A stretch of DNA of 64,000 nt from JBCBSP01 sp039819095 (GTDB lineage Bacteria; Pseudomonadota; Alphaproteobacteria; Caulobacterales; Maricaulaceae): positions 124,001 through 188,000 of the forward strand of contig JBCBSP010000003.1 of NCBI GenBank assembly GCA_039819095.1, written 5' to 3'. Of the stretch, positions 16,157 to 24,147 are shown in pieces (positions within the stretch are counted from its first letter, which is position 1; the number at the start of each line of letters is the position of its first letter). Under the pieces are notes generated by a model that saw nothing but the letters and a program-made list of their open reading frames with translations, was not told the DNA's origin and did not search any database. Position numbers and translations under genes: made by a program.

Positions 16157-16223
16157 TTCTTTATCGGCGACAAAACCCCCACAAACCAAACGGTTTATTC
16201 CCGAGCGCTCTACTCCGGTTTTG

Positions 16224-16253
16224 CTTGAAATCGGACGCGCGAGCCCTGATATA
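16224..16253 (+). promoter_or_regulatory. Sigma-70-type promoter of the BI-1 family gene
   Basis: CTTGAA (16224-16229) and GATATA (16248-16253) are spaced 18 bp; a TTGAAA/TATAGA reading is also possible. The ATG is about 57 bp downstream of the -10, leaving only a short leader. Confidence 0.5.
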
Positions 16254-16309
16254 GAAGGTCGATGCGGGCATCTTCCCGCGCAGCACGGTTTCAACACTCG
16301 AGAGACGAG

Positions 16310-17071
16310 ATGAACGAGTACAATCGCACGCAATACGGTTCAGCCTCGCTGGACATGTCGACGGACCAGGGCCTGCGCAGCTTTATGCTGGGCGTTTACA
16401 ACAAGATGGGCCTGGGTCTGCTCCTGTCGGCCATCCTCGCCTACACGTTCGGCACCTGGGCGCCGGCGACCGCGATGCTGTTCGGCACGCCGCTTCTGTA
16501 TGTGGTGCAGTTCGGCCCGCTGGTTCTGCTGTTCGGCTCCATGTTCTTCATGCGCAACCCCTCGCCGGTCGGCGCGGCGGTTCTGTACTGGGCGATCGTG
16601 GCGCTCATCGGTTCAGGCATGTCGGTCTGGGTGCTGATGGCGACCTCCGGCGCGAGCGCGGAAATGCTCACCGGCAATATCTCCGTCACCTTCGGCACGA
16701 TCGGCCAGGCCTTCGTGATCACCTCGGCGGCCTTCTTCGGCCTGTCGCTGTGGGGCTACACCACCAAGGTGAACCTGCAGCCGATCGGCAGCTTCCTTGT
16801 GATGGCGGTGATCGGCGTGGTGATCATCTCGCTGATCAACATCTTCTTCGTGGAGTCCAGCGGCCTGCAATGGCTGATCCAGTTCGCCATTCTCGGTCTG
16901 ATGGCCGGCGTGACCGCCTGGCAGACCCAGTCGCTGAAGCTGCAATACGCTCAGATCGCCGGTGACCAACGCTCCATGGCGGTGATGACCTATTTCGGCG
17001 CGCTGAACCTCTACATCGCCTTCGTGAACATGTTCCAGATCATTCTGATGATGCTGGGCAACCGCGAATAG
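16310..17071 (+). CDS. Bax inhibitor-1/YccA family membrane protein
   Basis: A 253-residue inner-membrane protein with about seven hydrophobic segments, of the BI-1 (TMBIM, YbhL/YccA) family. Members form pH-sensitive calcium leak channels or modulate FtsH. Diagnostic parts are LRSFMLGVYNKMGLGLLLSA near the N-terminus, VSVTFGTIGQAFVITSAAFF-type segment in the middle, and the last-helix LNLYIAFVNMFQIILMMLGNRE. The frame is open from 16262, but ATG 16310 (MNEYNRTQYGSASLDM) fits the family. A promoter and a terminator flank it, so it is monocistronic. Confidence 0.93.
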   Translation: MNEYNRTQYGSASLDMSTDQGLRSFMLGVYNKMGLGLLLSAILAYTFGTWAPATAMLFGTPLLYVVQFGPLVLLFGSMFFMRNPSPVGAAVLYWAIVALIGSGMSVWVLMATSGASAEMLTGNISVTFGTIGQAFVITSAAFFGLSLWGYTTKVNLQPIGSFLVMAVIGVVIISLINIFFVESSGLQWLIQFAILGLMAGVTAWQTQSLKLQYAQIAGDQRSMAVMTYFGALNLYIAFVNMFQIILMMLGNRE

Positions 17072-17098
17072 CGCAGCTTACCTAGTGCATATTTGACA

Positions 17099-17127
17099 AC
17101 GCCCCGGTCGCACGATCGGGGCGTTTT
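17099..17127 (+). terminator. Rho-independent terminator after BI-1 family gene
   Basis: ACGCCCCG pairs with CGGGGCGT around a 10-base loop that can itself extend the stem, followed by TTTT. It lies between the BI-1 family gene and the convergent DUF2794 gene. Confidence 0.85.
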
Positions 17128-17150
17128 CATATCCGGCGTTCGCAGCGCCT

Positions 17151-17477
17151 TCAGCGCGTGCGCATCAGAAGCCGGTCGAAGACGCGCAGAACGCGGGGCA
17201 GCTCGTGGCCGCGTTTCAGGATGGCGCCGCTGGCGGCGACCACCTTGTAGGCGCCCTGCCTGCGCGCGTCAGCAGGTGTCTTCACGACACGATAGATCGG
17301 CACTTCAGCGGCGTTCTTGAAGATGGAGAACTCCGCGCGGTCCTTCAGCCCGTCAATGGCGTAATCGCGCCACTCGCCGGCGGCGACCATCATGCCGTAG
17401 ACCCGCAGGATCGCGTCCAGCTCATCGCGCTGGAACATGACCTCGCCGCGATCGGCGTACAGCCTGTGGACGTTCAT
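17151..17477 (-). CDS. DUF2794 domain protein
   Basis: A 108-residue protein of the alphaproteobacterial DUF2794 family, function unknown. Diagnostic stretches are FQRDELDAILRVYGMMVAAGEWRDYAID and the middle FSIFKNAAEVPIYRVVKTP, followed by a basic C-terminus (RGHELPRVLRVFDRLL). The ATG at 17477 is preceded by a strong AGGGGGG site; the frame is open to 17504. No signal peptide or membrane segment is present, so it is cytoplasmic. It stands alone, convergent with the BI-1 family gene. Confidence 0.85.
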   Translation of the reverse strand: MNVHRLYADRGEVMFQRDELDAILRVYGMMVAAGEWRDYAIDGLKDRAEFSIFKNAAEVPIYRVVKTPADARRQGAYKVVAASGAILKRGHELPRVLRVFDRLLMRTR

Positions 17478-17844
17478 GCGCCCCCCTTCTTCGACCCGAC
17501 CCAAAGCGACTCAAATGACCGGTGCTGAAACAAGCCTAGCACTCGCGGTCTTACAAACAATTCATGATCTGCCGCGATTCCGCCTCATTTTGGTCGCCTC
17601 CGCGCCCAAGCGCGTGCACAGGCTTCTTCGCGTCGATCGGCTGGCGAACAACTGCCCGGTCCAGGTTTCACAGCCCCCCCAGCCCCCCGGATCAGGCGGG
17701 CCGGTCGGTCGACGCCCCGCCCCGCTGCATCCATCATATTTTCTATCCCGCTCCAGCGTCGCGGCGCTGGCGCTGAAGCGCGGGCCGCGCTATCGATTCA
17801 TCGGTGAGCATCCGGTCAACTCAAGCAGCCGCGCGAGGCGCGCC
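17478..17844. other. Divergent intergenic region
   Basis: This region lies between the divergent DUF2794 gene and the ABC transporter operon and must hold both promoters. The ABC frame is open through it, but the translation is Pro/Arg/Ser-rich and unlike any ABC protein, so I treat it as non-coding. Runs of C (17675-17692) are notable. I see no RNA gene. Confidence 0.4.
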
Positions 17845-18621
17845 ATGATCGTCGCGAAGGGACTGAGCAAGAATTTCGGCGCACGCCGCGCAGTGGATGA
17901 GGTCAGCTTCACCCTTGAGCGCGGCGAGGTCGTCGCCATGCTCGGCCCGAACGGGGCCGGCAAGTCGACGACGCTGCGCATGCTCGCCGGAGTGCTGGAG
18001 CCTGATGGCGGCGAAGCGCGCCTTGGCGATATCGACTGCGTCAGCCATCGCCGCGAGGCCCAGATGCATCTGGGCTATCTGCCTGAAGGCGCGCCGGCCT
18101 ATCCGGCCATGACGCCGCGCGGTTTTGTCCGCTTTCATCTGCGCGCGCGGGGGTTTTCCGGCAAGTCGATGCGCCTGGCGCAGGACCACGCGCTGGCGCG
18201 CGTGCGGATGGGCGAGCATTCCGATCGCCCGATCGGGACTCTGTCAAAAGGCTATAAGCGCCGCGCGGCGCTGGCCGCAGCGATCGCGCATGACCCGCCC
18301 GTCCTCATCCTGGACGAGCCGACCGACGGGCTTGATCCCAATCAGAAGGATCAGGTGCGCGCGCTCATCTCCGACATGGCGCCGAAAAAAGCGATCCTGA
18401 TCTCCACCCACCTGCTGGAGGAGGTTGAGGCGATGTGCACGCGCGCCATTGTCATCGCCGAAGGCAAGGTGCGCGCCGATGCCGGACCGCATGAGCTGGC
18501 CGGACGCGCCGGCGGCATGGCGGCCGCCTTCCGGGTACTGACCGGCGCGCCCAGCGACACTCCGCCCTTCCCGGCTCCCTTTCCTGAGCCATCCGGATCG
18601 ATCCGCGGGGCGGGCGGGTGA
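17845..18621 (+). CDS. ABC transporter ATPase, GldA/NatA-like
   Basis: A 258-residue ATPase, first gene of a four-gene exporter operon. Walker A GPNGAGKST, signature LSKGYKRR, Walker B VLILDEPTDGLDP and the switch His in STHLLEEVEAMC are all intact. The C-terminal 40 residues are Pro/Gly-rich and probably flexible. The start at 17845 (MIVAKGLSKNFGARRAV) has GAGG upstream. It overlaps the permease by 4 bp (GTGA). The arrangement resembles the Gld A-F-G transporter of Bacteroidetes gliding bacteria, but no gliding role is implied here. The substrate is unknown. Confidence 0.92.
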   Translation: MIVAKGLSKNFGARRAVDEVSFTLERGEVVAMLGPNGAGKSTTLRMLAGVLEPDGGEARLGDIDCVSHRREAQMHLGYLPEGAPAYPAMTPRGFVRFHLRARGFSGKSMRLAQDHALARVRMGEHSDRPIGTLSKGYKRRAALAAAIAHDPPVLILDEPTDGLDPNQKDQVRALISDMAPKKAILISTHLLEEVEAMCTRAIVIAEGKVRADAGPHELAGRAGGMAAAFRVLTGAPSDTPPFPAPFPEPSGSIRGAGG

Positions 18622-19355
18622 ACGCACTTACAGCCGTCTATCGCCGCGAAGCCGCCGCCTATTTCGAGACCCCGCTCGCCTGGGTCTTCCTGACAGTGTT
18701 CGCCATCGCCGCGCCGAGTTTCGCCTGGCATGTCGGACGCCTGTTCGAGACCGCGCGTGTGGATCTGGCGCCCATGTTCAACTACCTGCCCTGGCTCTTG
18801 CTGGTTCTAATGCCGGCTCTGTCCATGCGCGCCTGGGCGGAGGAACGCGATCGCGGCACGCTGGAAATGCTGCTGGCCGCGCCTATCCCGCTCTGGGCCT
18901 CGGCGCTCGGCAAGTTTCTCGCCGCCTGGACGATGGCGGGGCTGGCCCTCGCGCTAACCTTCCCGATGTGGGCGGCGATGAATTATCTCGGCGCGCCGGA
19001 CAATGCAGCGATTTTCACCGCCTATCTCGGCGCGCTTCTGCTCGCTGGCGGTTATCTGGCGCTGGGTCAGGCGCTCTCCGCCGCGACCGGCAACCAGGTC
19101 GTCGCCTTCGTACTGGGCGCGCTGGCCTGTTTCATCATCACCGCCGCCGGTTTGCCGCTGGTTCTGGATGCGCTGAGCGCCCAGCTTCCCGCGCTCGCTG
19201 ATGCGATCGCCGGGCTGTCGGCGCTGTCGCGCTTTGACGCCATGCGGCGCGGCGTGCTGCGCCTGGATGATCTGATCTATTTCATCAGCCTGATCGCCGC
19301 CGGCCTCCTCATCGCGATCACGCTGATCGATGCGCGCCGCAGCGGAGGGCGTTGA
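18618..19355 (+). CDS. ABC-2 permease, GldF-like
   Basis: A 245-residue membrane protein with GTG start and about six hydrophobic segments. It contains LMPALSMRAWAEERDRGTLEMLLAAPIPLWASALGKFLA-type sequence, where the AEERxxGTLE...LLxxPI pattern is the hallmark of ABC-2 permeases of this class. It is the partner of the ATPase upstream and lies 4 bp before the GldG-like gene. Its location is the inner membrane. Confidence 0.9.
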   Translation: MNALTAVYRREAAAYFETPLAWVFLTVFAIAAPSFAWHVGRLFETARVDLAPMFNYLPWLLLVLMPALSMRAWAEERDRGTLEMLLAAPIPLWASALGKFLAAWTMAGLALALTFPMWAAMNYLGAPDNAAIFTAYLGALLLAGGYLALGQALSAATGNQVVAFVLGALACFIITAAGLPLVLDALSAQLPALADAIAGLSALSRFDAMRRGVLRLDDLIYFISLIAAGLLIAITLIDARRSGGR

Positions 19356-19359
19356 GGCG

Positions 19360-21249
19360 ATGAAGAGCCTGCCCGCCCTTGTCCTCACGCTGGCCGCGAT
19401 CATCGCCGGCTTCATCGGACTGAACCTGACCGCTGGCGTCTGGATGTCGAGCGTGCGCGCCGACCTGACCGAGAGCGGGCTCTATCGTCTCAGCCCCGGC
19501 ACGCGCGACGTTCTGAACCGTCTCGACGAGCCGGTTCGGCTGACCTTCCACTATTCGCGCACGGAAGCGGCGAGCTATCCGGCCGTGCGCGCCTATGCGG
19601 AGCGAGTGCGCGAACTTCTTCAGGCGATTGCGGCGGCATCCGGCGGGCGTGTGCGCCTGGCCGAAATCGACCCGGAACCCTTCTCAGAAGCCGAAGACAC
19701 GGCCATCGCCGCCGGGCTGGAACCCCTGCCGGGAGAGGGCGGGGTGACGCTGTTTTTCGGTCTGTCAGGAGTGAACGCGGTGGATGACCGCCGCGTCATC
19801 GCTCTTTTCGACCCGACTGAAGAGGCCCGGCTGGAGTATGACATCACCCGGCTGATCGCGGATCTGGAACGGGCGCGGCGGCCCAGCCTGGCCATCGTGA
19901 CCAGCCTGCAGCTGGAGCCGGGCGTGATCGGCGCAGCGCCCAACCCGATCATTGACGAGCTGAGCGCGGCCTATGAGCTGATCTGGGTGGAGCGCGACTT
20001 CACCGCCCTGCCTGACGCCGACGCGCTGTTCATCGCCCACCCGGATGCGCTGAACGACACCCAGCTCTATCTGATCGACCAGTTCACTTTGCGCCGGGGC
20101 CGCCTACTGATCGGGCTCGATCCGATGTCCCATTTCGCGCTGAAGCCGGGCGCGGACGGGCTGCCGCCCCTGCGTGCGCGCCGGGCGTCCGATCTCGGCC
20201 CTCTCACCGCGCGCTGGGGCGTTGGTTATGAGCCGCGCGAAGTGGTGATGGACCGCGCCGCAGGCCTGCCGGTTCAGGTCGTCGAGGACGGCCGGGCCCG
20301 CACCCGGGCCTACCCGCTCTGGTTCACCGCACCGCCTGAGGGCCTGTCTGAAGACAGCCCGGCCCTGGCCTCGCTGACGCGGGGCGTGAATTTCGGCTCG
20401 CCGGGCGCGCTCACCGCGCTGGACGGCGTCGAGACCGAGTTCCAGCCGCTCGTCCTCACCAGCCCGGAAGGCGCGATTCTGGACGCCGATATCGCCGCCG
20501 GTTCGCCGTCGCCTGAAACCCTGCTGACCGATTATGCGACGGACCCTGAGGCTCCGATCGTTCTGGCCGCGCAGATTTCCGGCGTGCTGCAGACCGCCTT
20601 TCCGGATGGACCGCCAGCGAGCGACACCGCTTTTGATCCGGCGGCACATCTTGGCCAGTCCACCGGTCCGGCGCAGATCGTCATCATCGCAGATATCGAC
20701 TGGCTGGACCCGGCCTTCTACACGCGCACCGATGCGGGAGGAGTGCAGATCGTCGCTGACAATCCCGCCCTCGCGCTCAATCTGATCGATGCGCTGGCCG
20801 GTGACCGCGCCCTGATCAGCCTGCGCTCGCGCGCGCCGTCGGAGCGGCGCATGACGCGGGTGGATGCGCTTAGAGCCGAAGCCGAAGCCCGATATCTGGT
20901 GCTGCAGACCGAGCTGCAGGCGCGGCTGGCTTCCGCTGAAGCCGATCTGGCCGCGTTGAACGCTGCAGGCGCGGGATCCGCCCTGTCCGGCGCGGGCGCT
21001 GAGGAAGCCGCTCAGGCCGAAGCGCTGCGCAACGACATCGTTCAGACCCGCGCCCGCCTGCGTGATGTCGAACGCGGCTTCCGGTCCGATATCGACGCGC
21101 TGCAAAGCCGGCTTCAGCTGTGGACGATCTGGGGGCCGGGTCTGGCGGTTATCCTGCTGGGTGCGTTGGCAACGTTGATCCGTGAGCTCTTCCGCGCCCG
21201 CCGTCGCCGGCGCGCACGCCCCGGCGCGGCGCGACTGGAGGCGGTGTAA
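19360..21249 (+). CDS. GldG-like ABC transporter accessory protein
   Basis: A 629-residue protein of the GldG/uncharacterised ABC-transport family. An N-terminal membrane segment (about 7-27) precedes a large periplasmic domain with YRLSPGTRDVLNRLDEPVRLTFHYS, IDPEPFSEAEDTAIAAGLEPLPGEGGVTLFFG-type and LIGLDPMSH motifs. A coiled-coil zone follows (about 500-585, EAEARYLVLQTELQARL), then a second membrane segment (about 590-610) and a basic tail (RARRRRRAR). It is probably anchored at both ends and spans the periplasm. The start at 19360 follows the permease stop by 4 bp. It overlaps the next gene by one base. The transported substrate is unknown. Confidence 0.88.
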   Translation: MKSLPALVLTLAAIIAGFIGLNLTAGVWMSSVRADLTESGLYRLSPGTRDVLNRLDEPVRLTFHYSRTEAASYPAVRAYAERVRELLQAIAAASGGRVRLAEIDPEPFSEAEDTAIAAGLEPLPGEGGVTLFFGLSGVNAVDDRRVIALFDPTEEARLEYDITRLIADLERARRPSLAIVTSLQLEPGVIGAAPNPIIDELSAAYELIWVERDFTALPDADALFIAHPDALNDTQLYLIDQFTLRRGRLLIGLDPMSHFALKPGADGLPPLRARRASDLGPLTARWGVGYEPREVVMDRAAGLPVQVVEDGRARTRAYPLWFTAPPEGLSEDSPALASLTRGVNFGSPGALTALDGVETEFQPLVLTSPEGAILDADIAAGSPSPETLLTDYATDPEAPIVLAAQISGVLQTAFPDGPPASDTAFDPAAHLGQSTGPAQIVIIADIDWLDPAFYTRTDAGGVQIVADNPALALNLIDALAGDRALISLRSRAPSERRMTRVDALRAEAEARYLVLQTELQARLASAEADLAALNAAGAGSALSGAGAEEAAQAEALRNDIVQTRARLRDVERGFRSDIDALQSRLQLWTIWGPGLAVILLGALATLIRELFRARRRRRARPGAARLEAV

Positions 21250-22256
21250 TGGCGGGCGCGCAGCTTGAACGCTGGCGTCGCGCCTTCGTCGCCATGGCGA
21301 TCGGCCTCGCGCTGGCGCTTATGGGCGCAGGTTCGGTCTGGCTGGATCAGTCGCGCGGCGGCGAACAGGGCGCAACCGGGCCGGTCTTTACCGATTGGGC
21401 GGCGACGGTTCGCGAAGCGGCGGCGATGGAGCTGGTCACGCCGGACGGGATTTTATCGCTCGAACGCAACGAGGATGGGGTCTGGCGCGATGCCCGGCGC
21501 GGCGGCTATCCGGTGCGCGCCGAACGCATCGCCCAGCTCGACTCAGCGCTTGGCGGTTTACGCTTTGAACGCGCCATGACGCGCGATGCGGAAAAGTTCG
21601 ACCGGCTGGGACTCGGCGAAACGGCCTCGCGCGCCACGCTTCGCGACAGTCAGGGCGGCGTTCTCGCCGATCTGTTTGTCGGGACCAGCAATGCGGGCCG
21701 GCTCTATATCCGCCCGGCCGATACCGGGCGCGCCTTCGCGGCGCGCGGCGAGGCGCCGCCGCTGACCGGCCCGTCGGATTGGCTCGGGCTCGATTTTCTG
21801 CAGCTGGACGCCAGCTCCATTCTGCGCGCGGAAATCATGCCGGAAACCGGCGCGCCCTATCGGCTGGAGAAAACCATCGCCGGGGCGCGCCATTTCACCT
21901 TGAGCGAACCGGACGGGTGGAATCTTGTCACCGCCGGCGCCGGAAACGGGGTGGCGACCGCGACCGCCGCGCTGCGGTTTCGCGATGTGCGTCCTGCTGA
22001 TGAGGTGACCGGGATTGTGCTGGCTCGCCATGCGGCGACGACCGTTTCGGGCCTGGGGGTGATCATGACGATCCGCGATCATGAAGGGGCAAGCTGGGCG
22101 GTTATGGAGTTTCGCGGCCTGACCGAGGACGCCGAACCGCGTGCGGCGCGCTTCAACGCGATCACAAGCGGCTGGGCCTATCAGCTGAGCGAGGACGCCT
22201 ATGAACGTTTGACGCGCCCGCTGAACCAGATCGCGGATGTCGAAGCGAACCCCTAG
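21249..22256 (+). CDS. DUF4340 domain protein
   Basis: A 335-residue protein of the DUF4340 family, usually encoded beside GldG-like genes. It has an N-terminal membrane anchor (about 12-31, VAMAIGLALALMGAGSVW). The periplasmic part shows the DUF4340 repeats: LERNEDGVWRDARRGGYPVRAERIAQLDSAL, then FDRLGLGETASRATL and ADLFVGTSNAGRLYIRPAD. The start overlaps the GldG-like stop by one base (TAATG). Its 3' end meets the convergent DUF1223 gene. A part of the same exporter complex is the natural inference. Confidence 0.85.
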   Translation: MAGAQLERWRRAFVAMAIGLALALMGAGSVWLDQSRGGEQGATGPVFTDWAATVREAAAMELVTPDGILSLERNEDGVWRDARRGGYPVRAERIAQLDSALGGLRFERAMTRDAEKFDRLGLGETASRATLRDSQGGVLADLFVGTSNAGRLYIRPADTGRAFAARGEAPPLTGPSDWLGLDFLQLDASSILRAEIMPETGAPYRLEKTIAGARHFTLSEPDGWNLVTAGAGNGVATATAALRFRDVRPADEVTGIVLARHAATTVSGLGVIMTIRDHEGASWAVMEFRGLTEDAEPRAARFNAITSGWAYQLSEDAYERLTRPLNQIADVEANP

Positions 22257-22987
22257 CGCGGATCAATCCGCGCAGCGGCTAGAATTTCACCACCGGGGCC
22301 CGCCTGCACAAGCGCCACCGACGCCAGCCCATCAGTCGGTGCGGGCATGGCGAACTCGGTTGGTCCGCCCGTCCAGTCGCCGACACGGGTCAGCGAGCGA
22401 GCCATGTTGAAATGGCTGATCTCAGCGCCGGCGTTGGGCCCGCCCGCGATCTCAACCACGTCTTCGCCGGGCCTGTAGCTCACGAGCCAGACCTCGGCAG
22501 GCGTATCGCGTTCCGGCCCATCCAGAGTGAGCGCCAGCGCGCCGGCCTGGTGGTTTAGCGCCGCGCTTGCCGGAAGCGGTTCGGCCTCGCCGATGCGCGC
22601 GCGTATCTGATCGGGCTTGTAGCGAAGCTTGTCCGGGCCTCCATTGACCACGAAATGGGGGGTGTAGACGCGGCGCGGCTCGCCGGCATCGACATAGGCG
22701 CGCTGGCGATCGCCGAACTCAGGGCGCGCATAGCTGTCACTCCAGCCATAATCATCCCAGATATCGACCCCGTAGGCGATGGCGATCACCTGCTCATCCT
22801 CGCCAAGCTCGCCGAGAAAGGCGTTCGCGCCGGGGCACATCGGGCAGCCCTGGCTGGTGAACAGCTCCACCACGACGGGCGTGGAGAGATCGGTTGCAGG
22901 CTCGCCGGGCGCAGCGTCTGCGGCCTGTGGTGAAACCAGTGCGGTGAGCAGGGAGAACAGCATTGAGAACAACATGACCGATCCCAT
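22253..22987 (-). CDS. DUF1223 secreted thioredoxin-like protein
   Basis: A 244-residue protein with a signal peptide (about 1-26, ending ADAAPG). The DUF1223 signature follows: VVVELFTSQGCPMCPGAN, AYGVDIWDDYGWSDSYARPEFGDRQRAYV and YTPHFVVNGG. The C-x2-C in QGCPMC looks like a redox-active thioredoxin-type site. The start is uncertain: the frame is open to 23011 (GTG) and no start has a clear ribosome-binding site; I chose ATG 22987 so that the signal peptide has normal length. It overlaps the DUF4340 stop by 4 bp, convergent. Confidence 0.8.
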   Translation of the reverse strand: MGSVMLFSMLFSLLTALVSPQAADAAPGEPATDLSTPVVVELFTSQGCPMCPGANAFLGELGEDEQVIAIAYGVDIWDDYGWSDSYARPEFGDRQRAYVDAGEPRRVYTPHFVVNGGPDKLRYKPDQIRARIGEAEPLPASAALNHQAGALALTLDGPERDTPAEVWLVSYRPGEDVVEIAGGPNAGAEISHFNMARSLTRVGDWTGGPTEFAMPAPTDGLASVALVQAGPGGEILAAARIDPR

Positions 22988-23112
22988 ACCGCGCCGTGCG
23001 CACACACGCACATCACTAGAGCGTTATGAGGCGGCGGATCGGTCAAATCCGGTGCATTTGATGATTTAAGCGTGTATGCTCTTCCCATCTGAAGTTCTGG
23101 CGGAGCCGGTCC

Positions 23113-24147
23113 ATGTCCACCCTTCTGCATGATTGGGAACGGGTCTTCAGCGATGACGCCGAGGAACAGGCCTCCATCGACGCGATGCGCAATGAAATGG
23201 CTGCGCTGCGCGATGAACTCGACGCGGCCATTCCGCAAAAGCGCGAGGTGGGTCGCAACCTGCTCATCGCGACCTGGAATATCCGCGCCTTCGGCAATTT
23301 GACCGAACGCTGGCGCTCGCGCGAGAGCGACAGCCCGAAACGCAATCTGCGCGGCCTGCTCTATATCGCAGAGATCATATCCCGCTTCGATGTCGTGGCG
23401 CTTCAGGAGGTGAAGGGCAATTTCAAGGCGCTTCGCGAACTGATGAAGACGCTCGGGCCTTCCTGGTCATTCCTGATGACGGATGAAAATCGCGGCTCGA
23501 AAGGCAATGGCGAGCGCATGGCCTACGTGTTCGACACCAGCCGCGTCGGTCTTTCAGGCCTGGCCGGCGAGCTGACGGTTCCCGCTGATGACCGGGTCAC
23601 GGCGGCCCTGTCCGCTGACCCCGGCGAGCCCTTCACCCAGTTCGCCCGCAGCCCGTACGCGGTGAGCTTCCGCGCTGGAGCAGAGACCTTCATCCTGTGT
23701 ACGCTGCATGTGCTTTACGGCAAGGGCTATGCCGACCGGACGCCGGAACTGACCGCGATCGCCCAATGGGTGAAGGACTGGGCGAAGGACACCGCAAGCT
23801 GGGGCCATTCGCTGATCGTGCTGGGCGATTTCAATATCGACGAACAAGGCGATGTAAATGACAGGGCCTTCCGATCCGAGGGGCTGTACATACCGCCCGA
23901 GCTGGATGACGAAGCCCGCACCGTCTCGTTCAAGGCCGACGGGAAGCCGCCGAAATATTACGACCAGATCGCCTGGTTCAAGGAGGGCGGCGATATCGCG
24001 CTGGGTCTGAACTTCAAGCGGGCCGGCGGGTATAACTTCACCGGCAAGCTTTTCAGCCAGGCGCCGGAACTGACCGCCCAGCAGATGAGCTGGCGCGTCA
24101 GCGATCACCTGCCGCTCTGGTGCGAGTTTGAAGCGCGTCCTCGCTAA
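23113..24147 (+). CDS. Endonuclease/exonuclease/phosphatase-fold protein
   Basis: A 344-residue EEP-superfamily hydrolase. Metal-site motifs are ATWNIRAFG (about 55), ALQEVKG (about 95), LGDFNIDEQGDVND (about 240) and SDHLPLW near the C-terminus, so the catalytic set appears complete. No signal peptide is visible, and an N-terminal helical segment (EEQASIDAMRNEMAALRDEL) precedes the domain. Family members cut DNA or RNA, or hydrolyse phosphoesters; the substrate here is unknown. It overlaps the convergent ftsK stop by 4 bp. Confidence 0.85.
   Translation: MSTLLHDWERVFSDDAEEQASIDAMRNEMAALRDELDAAIPQKREVGRNLLIATWNIRAFGNLTERWRSRESDSPKRNLRGLLYIAEIISRFDVVALQEVKGNFKALRELMKTLGPSWSFLMTDENRGSKGNGERMAYVFDTSRVGLSGLAGELTVPADDRVTAALSADPGEPFTQFARSPYAVSFRAGAETFILCTLHVLYGKGYADRTPELTAIAQWVKDWAKDTASWGHSLIVLGDFNIDEQGDVNDRAFRSEGLYIPPELDDEARTVSFKADGKPPKYYDQIAWFKEGGDIALGLNFKRAGGYNFTGKLFSQAPELTAQQMSWRVSDHLPLWCEFEARPR

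Noticed and set aside
16157..16309. ybhL-type RNA motif before the BI-1 family gene
   Set aside because: A promoter at 16224-16253 leaves only a leader of about 50 bases, too short for the structured motif, and no fitting conserved elements were seen.
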